Assembly: GCF_003001935.1 (NCBI RefSeq)
Contig: NZ_PVNG01000003.1
Coordinates: 186,001 to 250,000 of the forward strand
Direction of reading: 5' to 3'
DNA from: Nonomuraea fuscirosea
GTDB lineage: Bacteria; Actinomycetota; Actinomycetes; Streptosporangiales; Streptosporangiaceae
DNA: 64,000 bases
A program made the position numbers and the translations under genes. Shown piece by piece: positions 25,710 to 34,757 of the stretch (position 1 is the stretch's first letter; every line of letters begins with the position of its first letter). The notes beneath the pieces are model-generated. The model saw only the letters and a list, made by a program, of their open reading frames with translations. It had not been told where the DNA came from and ran no database searches.

Positions 25710-27035
25710 GTGAGTGAGACGAAACGGCGGCTGCGGCGTGAGGCGAGTCTGACCGAGGCGGACGGCGAGGTGCGCATCTCCTCGCCCGCCGGTTCGCTGG
25801 GGCTGCGCAACCCGCCGGAACAGCTGGTGGCCGCCCTGCGCGTGCTGGCGGCCGGCGATGTGACGGAGACGGCGCTGGCGGCCACGGTGGGCGAGGCCGG
25901 GCTGCTGCGCTGGAACCTGCTGCTGCGCCGCCTGGCCAAGGGCGGCCTGCTGGAGTACGGCACGCCCCTGGCCCGGCTGCGCCCGATCGGCGCCGGCCCG
26001 GTCGAGCCGGGCCCGCTGCCCGCCGCCGGCGCGCGGATCAGGTTGTCCAGGTTCGCCGTGGTGACGGCGGAGGACGGCGTGCTGAGCGTGCGCGGCCCGC
26101 GCAGCCCCGCCGTGGTGGAGCTGGCGCCGGAGGCGGCCGGTCTGCTGGGCCGGCTGGCCGACTGGACCACCCCGGCAGAGCTGGGCGCCGACGAGGTGCT
26201 GCGCTTCCTGGCCGCCGCCGGGGCGCTGGCCGCCGACACCGAGGACGGTGACCTGACGCTGGCCCAGTGGCAGCCCCGTGACCTGTGGCTGCACGCGCAC
26301 AGCAGGGGGTCGCGGATCGCCGGCCGTTACGGCGGGACGTACCCGTTCAAGGAACGTTTCGAGCCCCTGCCCGAGACCCCCGCCCCCTTCGGCGGCAAGC
26401 GGATCGAGCTGACCGCCCCCGACCTGGAGGCGCCGGGGCCGGGCCTGACCGAGACGCTGGAGCGCCGCCGCTCCGTACGCGAGCACGACCAGGACGCCCC
26501 GATCACCCTCGACCAGCTCGGCGAGCTGCTCTACCGGTCGATGCGGCAGCGGGCGGCCTTCGACTCGCCGGACGGCCAGCGGCTGGCCGACCGGCCCTAT
26601 CCCTCGGGCGGGTCGGTGCACGAGCTGGAGGTCTACCCCCTGGTCGTCTCCTGCCAGGGCCTCGATCCCGGGCTGTGGCACTACGACACCGCCGGGCACG
26701 CGCTGGAGCTGGTGTCGGAGCCGTCCCCGGCGATGCAGGCGCTGGTGCAGCGGGCCAGGGCGGCGGCGCTGCTCGCGCAGGACCCGCAGGTGCTGCTGAT
26801 CGTCACCGCCCGCTTCGGCCGGGTGATGTGGAAGTACGAGACGATCGCGTACTCGCTGGTGCTCAAGCACGTCGGCGTGCTCTACCAGACGATCTACCTG
26901 GTCGGCACCGCGATGAACCTGGCCGTGTGCGGGCTCGGCGGCGGCGACGCCGACGACTTCGCGCTCGCCAGCGGCCTCGACTACCTGAGCGAGGGCAGCG
27001 TGGGCGAGCTGGTCCTCGGCAGCAGGCGGGGATAG
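25710..27035 (+). CDS. SagB/ThcOx-family FMN dehydrogenase (azoline to azole)
   Basis: Protein of 441 residues. The C-terminal nitroreductase-fold domain (about 235-441) contains the FMN-binding ERRRSVREHD segment, LGELLYRS and the PSGGSVHELEVYPLV signature of SagB-type oxidases. These oxidise thiazolines/oxazolines to thiazoles/oxazoles. The N-terminal 230 residues form an extra module with weak helical character that may dock onto the cyclodehydratase. The GTG start follows AGAGAGGAA. It lies 41 bases after the YcaO gene and 4 bases before the HlyD gene, so they form one operon. With this enzyme present, the product should contain aromatic azoles rather than azolines. Confidence 0.9.
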   Translation: MSETKRRLRREASLTEADGEVRISSPAGSLGLRNPPEQLVAALRVLAAGDVTETALAATVGEAGLLRWNLLLRRLAKGGLLEYGTPLARLRPIGAGPVEPGPLPAAGARIRLSRFAVVTAEDGVLSVRGPRSPAVVELAPEAAGLLGRLADWTTPAELGADEVLRFLAAAGALAADTEDGDLTLAQWQPRDLWLHAHSRGSRIAGRYGGTYPFKERFEPLPETPAPFGGKRIELTAPDLEAPGPGLTETLERRRSVREHDQDAPITLDQLGELLYRSMRQRAAFDSPDGQRLADRPYPSGGSVHELEVYPLVVSCQGLDPGLWHYDTAGHALELVSEPSPAMQALVQRARAAALLAQDPQVLLIVTARFGRVMWKYETIAYSLVLKHVGVLYQTIYLVGTAMNLAVCGLGGGDADDFALASGLDYLSEGSVGELVLGSRRG

Positions 27036-27039
27036 GGCG

Positions 27040-27852
27040 ATGAAGTTCCGGTTCAAGGCGCTGCAGCGGATGCGCGAGCCCGACGAGCTCGACTCGCCGA
27101 CGCTGCTGGCCTCGCCGCGCGGCTGGATCGCCACGTTCGTGGTGCTGATCATCGTGGCGGCGGCGTCCGTCTGGTTCTTCGCAGGGCGGCTGCCGGTGAC
27201 GGTGCCCGCGGCGGGGCTGCTCACCCATCCCGCGGGCACCGCCCGGCTGCAGAGCCCGTACGGCGGCACGGTCCGCTCGATGCTGGTCCGCCCCGACGAG
27301 GCCGTGCAGAGGGGCCAGGAGGTGGCCGTGATCACCGTGGACAGCGGGCGGGACCGGACGGTGCACAGCCCGTTCACCGGCCGGGTGGTCGCCTTCTCCG
27401 CGGTGGACGGGCACGTGGTCGGCCAGGGGGAGGAGCTGCTGCTCATCGAGCGCACGGACACCCCCGACGACCGGCTGGTGGCGATGCTGTTCGTGCCGGT
27501 GGACCGGGCGATGGGCGTGGTGCCGGGCAAACCCGTGGACCTGTCGGTCTCCTCGGCCCCGCCGGGCGCGTTCGGGCTGCTGCGCGGCCGGGTGCACTCC
27601 GTCAGCTCCTATCCGGTCATGCTGGAGCACGCGGCCGACCTGGTGGGCGGCCTGGAGGCGGCCCGCGGTTACCTCAAGGGCGTCCCGGCCAGGCTCGTCA
27701 TCGTCGACCTCGAACGCGACCCCGCCACGCCGTCCGGCTACGCCTGGTCCACCCAGAACGGGCCGCCGGCCCGCCTGCAGTCGCAGGTGTCGGTGGCCGG
27801 CGCGATCGGCCTGGGCAGCCAGACTCTGTTCGACCTGCTGCTCGGACGCTGA
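27040..27852 (+). CDS. NHLP-system HlyD-like secretion protein
   Basis: Membrane fusion-type protein of 270 residues with a single N-terminal transmembrane helix (about 31-50, WIATFVVLIIVAAASVWFF) and an extracytoplasmic biotinyl-lipoyl-like barrel-sandwich (AGLLTHPAGTARLQSPYGGT; later VHSPFTGRVVAF). It matches the HlyD component that accompanies NHLP bacteriocin exporters. In a Gram-positive bacterium it probably shapes the exporter exit rather than spanning a periplasm. It lies between the dehydrogenase and the peptidase-containing ABC transporter, 10 bases before the latter. Confidence 0.85.
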   Translation: MKFRFKALQRMREPDELDSPTLLASPRGWIATFVVLIIVAAASVWFFAGRLPVTVPAAGLLTHPAGTARLQSPYGGTVRSMLVRPDEAVQRGQEVAVITVDSGRDRTVHSPFTGRVVAFSAVDGHVVGQGEELLLIERTDTPDDRLVAMLFVPVDRAMGVVPGKPVDLSVSSAPPGAFGLLRGRVHSVSSYPVMLEHAADLVGGLEAARGYLKGVPARLVIVDLERDPATPSGYAWSTQNGPPARLQSQVSVAGAIGLGSQTLFDLLLGR

Positions 27853-27862
27853 AGGGGGAGAT

Positions 27863-30118
27863 GTGACGACCACGAGCGCTCCCGCGCAGGCGAGCCCGCC
27901 GGCCCCGCCACCGTCACCGCCACGACCTGCCAGGCGGTGGCGGTGGCGGCGGCGCACGCCGACGGTGATCCAGATGGAGGCGGTGGAGTGCGGGGCCGCC
28001 TCGCTGGCGATGATCCTCGCGTACTACGGCAAGTTCGTCCCCCTGGAGGAGCTCCGCTCGGCCTGCGGCGTCTCCCGTGACGGCGCCAAGGCCTCCAGTG
28101 TGATCGCCGCCGCCCGCCGCTACGGGCTGATCGCCAGGGGCTTCCAGATGGAGGCGGAGGACCTGCGCTCCCTGACCGGGCCGGCCATCGTGTTCTGGGC
28201 GTTCCAGCACTTCATGGTCCTCGAAGGGGTGCGCAGCCGGTTCGGCAGGAAGGCCGTGGCGGTCAACGACCCGGCCGGCGGCCCGCGCATGATCGACTGG
28301 GACGACTTCGACTCGGGCTTCACCGGCGTGGTGCTGACCTTCGAGCCGGGGCCCGGCTTCCGGCCCGGCGGGCGGCCCACCCGGGTCGGGCAGGCGCTGC
28401 TGACCCGCCGCATGCCGTCGGGGCGGGCGCTGCCGCTGGTGCTGCTGGCCAGCCTGCTGCTGGTCGTCCCCGGCATCATCGGGCCCGCGTTCAGCCGGGT
28501 GTTCATCGACCGGGTGCTGACCGGGCGCGACCCCGGTTACCTGCTGCCGCTGCTGTTCGGCGTCGGGTTCACGGCTCTCGCGGTGTTCGTGCTGACCTCG
28601 GTGCAGCGGCACTACCTGCTGCGCATGGAGATCAGGCTCGGGCTGGTCAGCTCGGCCCGCTTCTTCCGGCACCTGCTGCGACTACCCGTGGAGTTCTACC
28701 TCCAGCGCCGGCCCGCCGAGGTGGCCAAGCGGGTGCAGGCCAACGACACCGTCGCCGAGATCCTCTCCCGCGACCTGGCCATCACCCTGGTCAACCTGGT
28801 CCTGGTGCTGTTCTACGGCATCGTCCTGATCCGCTACGACCTGCTGCTCGGCCTGGTCGGGGTGGGCATGGCGCTGGTCAACATCCTGGTGCTGCGGCAG
28901 GTGTCCAGGGCGCGCACGGACGCCGTGGCCGCGCTCCGCGCCGACCTGGGCAACCTCACCTCGACCACGTTCAACACCCTGCAGCTCATCGAGACCGTCA
29001 AGGCCACCGGCGCGGAGCCCGCCGCGTTCCAGCGCTGGTCGGGCTTCCTGGCCAAGGCGGTCACCGCCAAACAGCGGCTGGGCGTGGCCACGGCCACGCT
29101 GACCGTCGTGCCGCCGCTGCTGGCCGGGGTCAACAGCGGGCTCATCCTGCTGATCGGCGGTCTGCGGGTGGTGGACGGCGTGATCAGCGTGGGCATGCTG
29201 GTGGCCTTCCAGACCCTGCTCACCTCGCTGTCCAGGCCGGTCACCCAGCTCACGAACCTGGGCGGGCAGCTCCAGGACATCTCCGCCGACGTCTGCCGCC
29301 TGTACGACGTCGAGAAGTACCCCGTGGCCACCACCTTCGAGCGGCGCGAGCCCGTACGGGAGCGGGAGGAGGGCCGCCTGGACGGGCGGCTGGAGTTCGA
29401 CCGGGTGACGTTCGGCTACAACGCGCTGGCCACGCCCGTGATCAAGGACCTGTCGTTCACGCTGGTGCCGGGACGCAGGGTGGCGATCGTCGGCAACTCC
29501 GGCAGCGGCAAGTCGACCGCGGGCAAGCTGGCCGCGGGCCTCTACGTGCCGACCTCCGGCCGGGTGCTGCTCGACGGCCTGCCCAGGGAGGAGCTGCCCA
29601 GGGAGGTGGTGGCCGCGTCGGTCGCGTACGTGGACCAGGACATCACCCTGTTCGAGGGCACCGTGCGCGACAACCTCACCCTGTGGAGCGACGACGTGCC
29701 GGACGAGGTGGCCGTCTCCGCGCTGCGTGACGCCGCCCTGTTCGACCTGATCGCCACCAGGCCGGGCGGTCTCAACAGCGGCGTGCTGGAGGGCGGGCGC
29801 AACTTCAGCGGCGGCCAGCGGCAGCGGCTGGAGCTGGCCAGGGCCCTGTCGCTGCGGCCGACCCTGCTGATCCTGGACGAGGCGACCAGCGCGCTGGACC
29901 CGGAAACGGAGCGGACCATCGCCGACCACCTGCGCAGACGCGGCTGCGGCTGCCTCATCATCGCCCACCGGTTGTCCACCGTGCGCGACGCCGACGAGAT
30001 CATCGTCCTCGACCGGGGCGAGGTGGTCGAGCGCGGCCGGCACGCCGAGCTGCTGGCGTTGGACGGGCACTACGCGGAGCTGCTCAGGAGCTCGCGCAGG
30101 AACGGGGAGGCGGGATGA
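27863..30118 (+). CDS. NHLP-type peptidase-containing ABC exporter (PCAT)
   Basis: Exporter of 751 residues that should both cut off the leader and move the mature peptide out of the cell. The N-terminal C39 cysteine protease domain has Cys43 in VECGAASLAM, His116 in FQHFMVLEG and Asp136 in VNDPAGG, so the catalytic triad is intact. Six transmembrane helices follow (about 190-480), then the ATPase domain with Walker A GNSGSGKST, signature FSGGQRQRLELARAL and Walker B LLILDEATS. C39 proteases cut after GG/GA-type sites, which matches the IAAG end of the precursor leader. The GTG start follows GAAGGGGGAG. Its stop overlaps the next ABC gene by 4 bases. Confidence 0.93.
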   Translation: MTTTSAPAQASPPAPPPSPPRPARRWRWRRRTPTVIQMEAVECGAASLAMILAYYGKFVPLEELRSACGVSRDGAKASSVIAAARRYGLIARGFQMEAEDLRSLTGPAIVFWAFQHFMVLEGVRSRFGRKAVAVNDPAGGPRMIDWDDFDSGFTGVVLTFEPGPGFRPGGRPTRVGQALLTRRMPSGRALPLVLLASLLLVVPGIIGPAFSRVFIDRVLTGRDPGYLLPLLFGVGFTALAVFVLTSVQRHYLLRMEIRLGLVSSARFFRHLLRLPVEFYLQRRPAEVAKRVQANDTVAEILSRDLAITLVNLVLVLFYGIVLIRYDLLLGLVGVGMALVNILVLRQVSRARTDAVAALRADLGNLTSTTFNTLQLIETVKATGAEPAAFQRWSGFLAKAVTAKQRLGVATATLTVVPPLLAGVNSGLILLIGGLRVVDGVISVGMLVAFQTLLTSLSRPVTQLTNLGGQLQDISADVCRLYDVEKYPVATTFERREPVREREEGRLDGRLEFDRVTFGYNALATPVIKDLSFTLVPGRRVAIVGNSGSGKSTAGKLAAGLYVPTSGRVLLDGLPREELPREVVAASVAYVDQDITLFEGTVRDNLTLWSDDVPDEVAVSALRDAALFDLIATRPGGLNSGVLEGGRNFSGGQRQRLELARALSLRPTLLILDEATSALDPETERTIADHLRRRGCGCLIIAHRLSTVRDADEIIVLDRGEVVERGRHAELLALDGHYAELLRSSRRNGEAG

Positions 30119-33048
30119 CGACGCCGCTGCTCTCGTCGTTCTCGCCGTTCTTCACCGACGCGGCCACCCCGGTGGACTACTCCGCCGACAACCTCTTCGT
30201 CGTGTCGGGCGTGCGCGAGGTGCTGCTGGTCGAGCGGGGCGAGGTCGACCTGTTCGCCGTGCGCCTGGACAACGGGCGTCCCGTGGGCCGCTGGAACTAC
30301 CTGTGCCGGGTCCGCGAGGGCACCCTGCTGCCCGGCGCGCCGCGCGGCCCGCGGCACGGCATCGTGGGCCGTCCCGTGCCCGGCTCGGTCGTCTCGCGCG
30401 TCCCGCTGGCCAGGCTGCGCGAGCTGGCCGGCACCGGGCGCTCGGCCACCATGTCCACCGCCGACTACGGGCTGGCCGTCAAGCAGCTCGTCCGCGGCCT
30501 GGAGGCGGGCATGGTGTCGCTGGCCACGGCGCTGCGCGACGGGCTGCCGCCGCGCGAGTTCGTCCCCCTGGCCTCCGACACGGTCACCGTGCTCGGTCAG
30601 CACCGCGCGGCCAGGTCGGTGGACGGCGTGCGCTGGCTCAGCGTCGAGGAGGGCGCGGTCGAGATGCCCGACGGCGTGGCCGGCGTGCTGACCGCGGGCG
30701 CCGAGCTGTCGGTGACCGAACGGGACTGGGTGGTCGCCACCACCCCCACCCGGCTGCGCTCGAAGTCCACCTGGCAGCTGCTGGCGGACGAGACGCTCTG
30801 GAGCCGCTGGGTCGAGCACGCCATCCGCTTCCTCTACACCGTGGACCGCCGGGTCGAACGGCAGCGGGCCCGCGAGCTGCGCTCGCTGGAGCGCAGGAAG
30901 GAGCAGGAGTCGGCCACCACCGTGGCGGCCCGGCGCAGCTTCGACACGCTCGTGCGCGACACCGAGGCCAAGGTGCGCCTGGCCGACGTCACCGCCGACC
31001 CGCCGGCCCTGGCCGCGGCCCGGCTGGTGGCCTCGCACGGCGGCTTCACCGTCACCGCGCCGCCGCCGGGGAGCAACAGGGAGGTCGATCCGCTGCAAGC
31101 GATCGCCCTGGCCTCGGGGGTGCGGACCAGATCCGTCCGGCTCGACGACGGCTGGTGGAAACGGGACATCGGCCCCATGGTGGGCTACCTGCGCGACGAC
31201 GAGACGCCCGTGGCGCTGCTGCCGATCGGCTCGCGGTACGTGCTCGCCCAGCCGGGCCAGAGCCGGGTCACCCCCGTCACCAGGGCGGTGGCGGCCACGC
31301 TGTCCAACAAGGCCGAGGTGCTCTACGAGCCGCTGCCGCGCGAAGTGCGCACGGTGGCCGGGCTGCTGCGCTTCGGGCTGGCGCGCAACGGCCACGACCT
31401 GTGGGTGCTCGCCTCGCTCGGCACGATCGTGGCCGTCATCGGCCTGCTCGTGCCCGCGATGACCGGGCTGGTGCTGGGCACGTTCGTGGCGCGGGCCGAG
31501 CGCGACCTCATCGTGCAGGGCGCCGCGCTGGTGATCGGCGGCGCCTTCGTGGCCGGCGCGCTGTCGATCGTCCAGAACGTGGCGGCGCTGCGCATCGAGG
31601 GCCGCGCGTCCGCGCGGGTGCAGGCCGGCGCGTGGACCCGGCTGCTGTCGTTACCCGTCACCTTCTTCGGCCGGTACTCCACCGGCGAGCTGGGCACGAC
31701 CGTGCTGGGCGTGAGCGCGGCCCAGGAACTGCTCTCCGGCGTGATGACCACGGCCACGCTCGGCCTGTTCGGCGGCCTGGCCAACCTCGCCCTCGTCTAC
31801 GTCTACGACGTCCGCCTCGCGCTGCTCGCGACCCTGCTGGTGCTGGCCGGCGTGCTGGTGTGCGCGGTGGCCGGCTTCTTCGAGGTACGCCTCCAGCGCC
31901 GCCTGTACGAGCAGGAGCAGCGGCTGTCGTCCCGGGTGTTCCAGCTCCTGTCGGCGGTGCCCAAGCTGCGTGTGGCCGCCGCCGAGGACCAGGCGTTCGC
32001 CGTGTGGACCCGCGACTTCACCAGGACCAGAGCCACCTCGGCCAAGGCCAGGCGGTTGCAGAACCTGGTCACCACGTTCAACGCGGGCTTCCCGCTCGTC
32101 TGCTCGTGCGTGATCTTCGCCGTGGCGGCCGGGCCGATGCGCGGGGAGCTGCCGATCGCCGCGTTCCTCGCCTTCTTCACCGCCTTCAGCCTGCTCATCG
32201 CCTCGGTGCTGCAGTTCACCGGCGCGGCCATCACCGCCATGAGCATCGTGCCGATGCTGGAGAAGCTGGCGCCCGTCCTGGAGGTCGAGCCCGAGGACGA
32301 CGCGGGCAAGGCCGACCCCGGCGACCTGTCGGGCCGCATCACGTTGTCCAAAGTCTCCTTCCGCTACGGCGCGGACGGCCCCAGGGCGCTGAGCGAGATC
32401 GACCTGTCGATCGAGCCGGGCGAGTTCGTCGCGATCGTGGGGCCGACCGGCAGCGGCAAGTCCACGGTCCTGCGCCTGCTGCTCGGCTTCGAGCAGCCCG
32501 ACTCGGGCAGCGTCATGTACGACGGCCAGGACCTGGGCGAGCTCGACCTCGGCGCGGTGCGCCGGCAGTGCGGGGTGGTGCTGCAGAACGGCGCCCTGCT
32601 GGCCGGCGACATCAGGCAGAACATCGTCGGCAGCACCAGCCACACCATCGACGACGCCTGGGAGGCCGCCGCGATGGCCGGCATCGACGGCGACATCACC
32701 GCCATGCCGATGGGCATGCACACCGTCCTGTCCGAGGGCACCCACACGCTCTCCGGCGGGCAGCGGCAGCGCATCATGATCGCCAGGGCGCTGGTCTCAC
32801 GCCCGCGCATCGTCTTCTTCGACGAGGCCACCAGCGCCCTGGACAACCCGGCGCAGAACGTCATCGCCGAGAGCACCCGCAGGCTGAACGCCACCCGCGT
32901 CGTCATCGCCCACCGGCTGTCCACCATCAGGGACGCCGACAAGATCCTCGTGCTCGACGGCGGGCGCGTCGTCCAGCAGGGCACCTATGACGAGCTGCTG
33001 GGCGACGAGCAGGGCCTGTTCGCCCGCCTGGCCCGGCGGCAGATCTGA
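30115..33048 (+). CDS. NHLP-type ABC exporter, second subunit (permease/ATPase)
   Basis: Protein of 977 residues matching the second ABC subunit of NHLP bacteriocin systems. The first 420 residues are a poorly defined cytosolic module without a peptidase triad. Then come six membrane helices (about 435-720) and an ATPase with Walker A GPTGSGKST, signature LSGGQRQRIMIARAL and Walker B IVFFDEATSALD. It probably forms a heterodimer with the peptidase-containing exporter, with which it is translationally coupled (ATGA). A TTA codon at residue 513 (31651-31653) may tie its translation to bldA. A small hairpin follows the stop. Confidence 0.9.
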   Translation: MTTPLLSSFSPFFTDAATPVDYSADNLFVVSGVREVLLVERGEVDLFAVRLDNGRPVGRWNYLCRVREGTLLPGAPRGPRHGIVGRPVPGSVVSRVPLARLRELAGTGRSATMSTADYGLAVKQLVRGLEAGMVSLATALRDGLPPREFVPLASDTVTVLGQHRAARSVDGVRWLSVEEGAVEMPDGVAGVLTAGAELSVTERDWVVATTPTRLRSKSTWQLLADETLWSRWVEHAIRFLYTVDRRVERQRARELRSLERRKEQESATTVAARRSFDTLVRDTEAKVRLADVTADPPALAAARLVASHGGFTVTAPPPGSNREVDPLQAIALASGVRTRSVRLDDGWWKRDIGPMVGYLRDDETPVALLPIGSRYVLAQPGQSRVTPVTRAVAATLSNKAEVLYEPLPREVRTVAGLLRFGLARNGHDLWVLASLGTIVAVIGLLVPAMTGLVLGTFVARAERDLIVQGAALVIGGAFVAGALSIVQNVAALRIEGRASARVQAGAWTRLLSLPVTFFGRYSTGELGTTVLGVSAAQELLSGVMTTATLGLFGGLANLALVYVYDVRLALLATLLVLAGVLVCAVAGFFEVRLQRRLYEQEQRLSSRVFQLLSAVPKLRVAAAEDQAFAVWTRDFTRTRATSAKARRLQNLVTTFNAGFPLVCSCVIFAVAAGPMRGELPIAAFLAFFTAFSLLIASVLQFTGAAITAMSIVPMLEKLAPVLEVEPEDDAGKADPGDLSGRITLSKVSFRYGADGPRALSEIDLSIEPGEFVAIVGPTGSGKSTVLRLLLGFEQPDSGSVMYDGQDLGELDLGAVRRQCGVVLQNGALLAGDIRQNIVGSTSHTIDDAWEAAAMAGIDGDITAMPMGMHTVLSEGTHTLSGGQRQRIMIARALVSRPRIVFFDEATSALDNPAQNVIAESTRRLNATRVVIAHRLSTIRDADKILVLDGGRVVQQGTYDELLGDEQGLFARLARRQI

Positions 33049-33058
33049 CGGCCCGCGT

Positions 33059-33089
33059 GAACGGCGAAATGGACGGCCGGTCGCCGTTC
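33059..33089 (+). terminator. hairpin after NHLP exporter operon
   Basis: Inverted repeat GAACGGCGA (33059-33067) and TCGCCGTTC (33081-33089), 11 bases after the exporter stop, with no T-tract. Possible end of the YcaO-exporter transcript. Confidence 0.45.
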
Positions 33090-33214
33090 CTGCGAGGTGA
33101 TGAGGTCGAGTTGCGGCGCTGCGACGTGGAAGGATGTCACGATAGTGCCGACCGGAGCTCTGCCCGCTCCCCGACGATCCCGAGGGCAGGGTCTCCCAGG
33201 AAGGTAGGCGACTG

Positions 33215-33559
33215 ATGGACTTCGTGCTGCTGATCCACGGCGACGAGATGCTCTGGGACGCCTTCAGCGAGAGCGAACGCACGCGCATGGCCGAGGCGCA
33301 CCGCCAGTTCGGCAGGGCGATGGTGATGGCGGGCGTCAAGGTCAAATACGGCGCGGGGCTGACCAGGTCCCGCGAGGGCAAGCTGGTCAGGCCGGACGGG
33401 CCGGCCGTGGCCGGGCCCTACGCGGTCGGGCGCGAGCAGATCGGCGGCATCTGGATCATCGAGGTCAAGTCGGCGGAGGAGGCCGAGGCGTGGGCGCGCA
33501 AGATGCCGTACGCGCCCGGCGACATCGTCGAGGTCCGCCCCTGCGACCCGACCGCCTGA
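33215..33559 (+). CDS. YCII-related domain protein
   Basis: Small cytosolic protein of 114 residues with the YCII/dimeric alpha-beta barrel-like fold. The N-terminal strand MDFVLLIHGDE, the GLTRSREGKLVRPDGPAVAGPY segment (split by a few loops) and the GGIWIIEVKSAEEAEAWAR helix are typical of the 'YciI family/DGPF' group often located near ECF sigma factors and accessory metabolic genes. AGGAAGG lies 10 bases before the ATG. It sits inside the RiPP cluster between the exporter and the methyltransferase operon, but no function in maturation can be assigned. Confidence 0.78.
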   Translation: MDFVLLIHGDEMLWDAFSESERTRMAEAHRQFGRAMVMAGVKVKYGAGLTRSREGKLVRPDGPAVAGPYAVGREQIGGIWIIEVKSAEEAEAWARKMPYAPGDIVEVRPCDPTA

Positions 33560-33640
33560 CGAGCCTGGGGTCGTCCTGAGCGTCGTTCCGAGTGGGTGGC
33601 CGGGGGTTGTGCCGAGCGGGGCCGTCCTGGGCGGCCTGGG

Positions 33641-33673
33641 GCCGTCCGGAGCCCTCTCGGTGCTCCGGACGGC
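33641..33673. terminator. bidirectional terminator hairpin
   Basis: Perfect 12-bp stem GCCGTCCGGAGC / GCTCCGGACGGC with a 9-base loop, between the stops of the convergent YCII gene and small membrane protein gene. No T-tract. The rest of this 134-bp gap holds nothing else recognisable. Confidence 0.7.
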
Positions 33674-33693
33674 GCCTCCCCGCCGATGGCCGC

Positions 33694-33879
33694 TCAGTAG
33701 CTGGGCCGGCGGCTGAGCACGATGCCCACGGCCAGGAAGAGCAGGCCGGCCACCCCGTACACGATGGCCAGGGACGTCGCGGGCGGCTGCTGGCTGGCGT
33801 TGACCACCGCCAGGCCGAGTCCGACGATCCCGCTGATGTAGCAGAAGATCGCCACGAAGATCTTCCAGAACGGACTCAT
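33694..33879 (-). CDS. small two-helix membrane protein
   Basis: Hypothetical protein of 61 residues with two predicted membrane helices (about 5-26 and 36-55) and a basic end RRPSY. Its ATG overlaps the methyltransferase stop codon, so it is translationally coupled as the last gene of the P450-methyltransferase unit. No family was recognised. Small membrane proteins at operon ends in peptide clusters are sometimes immunity proteins, which is an inference only. Confidence 0.72.
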   Translation of the reverse strand: MSPFWKIFVAIFCYISGIVGLGLAVVNASQQPPATSLAIVYGVAGLLFLAVGIVLSRRPSY

Positions 33880-34757
33880 TGCGCATTCCTCCAGAACCTT
33901 GCGGGTTTCTCCGGAACTGTCTCCGGTACTGAGGGGGCCGGGCCGCCGTGCGGCGCGGTCCCTGCGGCGGCGAAGCCGAGGAGCATGACCCAGGCGTCCG
34001 GGTCGGCCAGGAAGCGCCGCCAGCGGTCGGCCGCCAGGGCCAGCTCGCCCATCGAGAGCGCCCCCGAGGCCACCAGCGGCACCAGGCGCTCAGGCCCCAG
34101 GTGCGGGGCGAAGGCGGCCGTGGGATGGGTGTCGTTCGTGGCGGCGAACGGGCGCAGCACCACGTCGGTGAAGCCCTCCCGCCGCAGCAGCCGGGTGAGC
34201 TTCCTGCCGATCTGACGGTCCCCGCCGGCGCCGCGCTGCGCCTGGGCCATCGTGGCGTGCACGGAGGCCAGCTCGGGGTACATCGGATCGGCCAGGCCCC
34301 ACAGCATGCTGTCGACCTCGACGGCGACGAGGGTGCCGCCGGGCCGCAGCACCCGCATCGCCTCGGCCAGCATCGGAGCGGGGTCGGTGAGGTGCTGCAG
34401 TACGTACCGCAGCAGTACGCCGCCGACGCTTCCCGTACGTAGCGGCAGCCGGGCGCCGTCGGCGGCCACGAGCGGCGCGCCGCAGCCGCCCGCGTGGCGG
34501 AGCAGCCCCGCGTCCACGTCCAGCGCGATGACGTCCAGGCCCGGCTCGGCGGCGCGCAGCCTGCGGGTGACCGCGCCCGAGCCGGCGCCCAGCTCCAGCA
34601 GCGGCCCCGCGCGGGTCAGGCCGAGGTCGCGCATGATGCGCAGCTCCTCCTCGAAGGAGAGCGCCGCCTGCGCTTCGAGGCGGGCCAGCTCGCCGTCCAC
34701 GCCGCCCCAGGTGGTGTTGGCGACGTCGTACGAGCCCGCCGCGGCCGCCGCGCTCAC
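33876..34757 (-). CDS. class I SAM-dependent methyltransferase
   Basis: Cytosolic methyltransferase of 293 residues. The SAM-binding motif I reads LLELGAGSGAVTRRL (about residues 53-67), motif II has IALDVDAGLL, and VLLRYVLQHLTDPAPML plus LRPGGTLVAVEVDS give the later motifs of UbiE/COQ5-type enzymes. The GTG start overlaps the upstream P450 stop (GTGA), and its own stop overlaps the small membrane gene. Inside the TOMM cluster it is a candidate for methylating the N-terminus or C-terminus of the mature peptide, but small-molecule methylation is equally possible on sequence alone. Confidence 0.87.
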   Translation of the reverse strand: MSAAAAAGSYDVANTTWGGVDGELARLEAQAALSFEEELRIMRDLGLTRAGPLLELGAGSGAVTRRLRAAEPGLDVIALDVDAGLLRHAGGCGAPLVAADGARLPLRTGSVGGVLLRYVLQHLTDPAPMLAEAMRVLRPGGTLVAVEVDSMLWGLADPMYPELASVHATMAQAQRGAGGDRQIGRKLTRLLRREGFTDVVLRPFAATNDTHPTAAFAPHLGPERLVPLVASGALSMGELALAADRWRRFLADPDAWVMLLGFAAAGTAPHGGPAPSVPETVPEKPARFWRNAQ

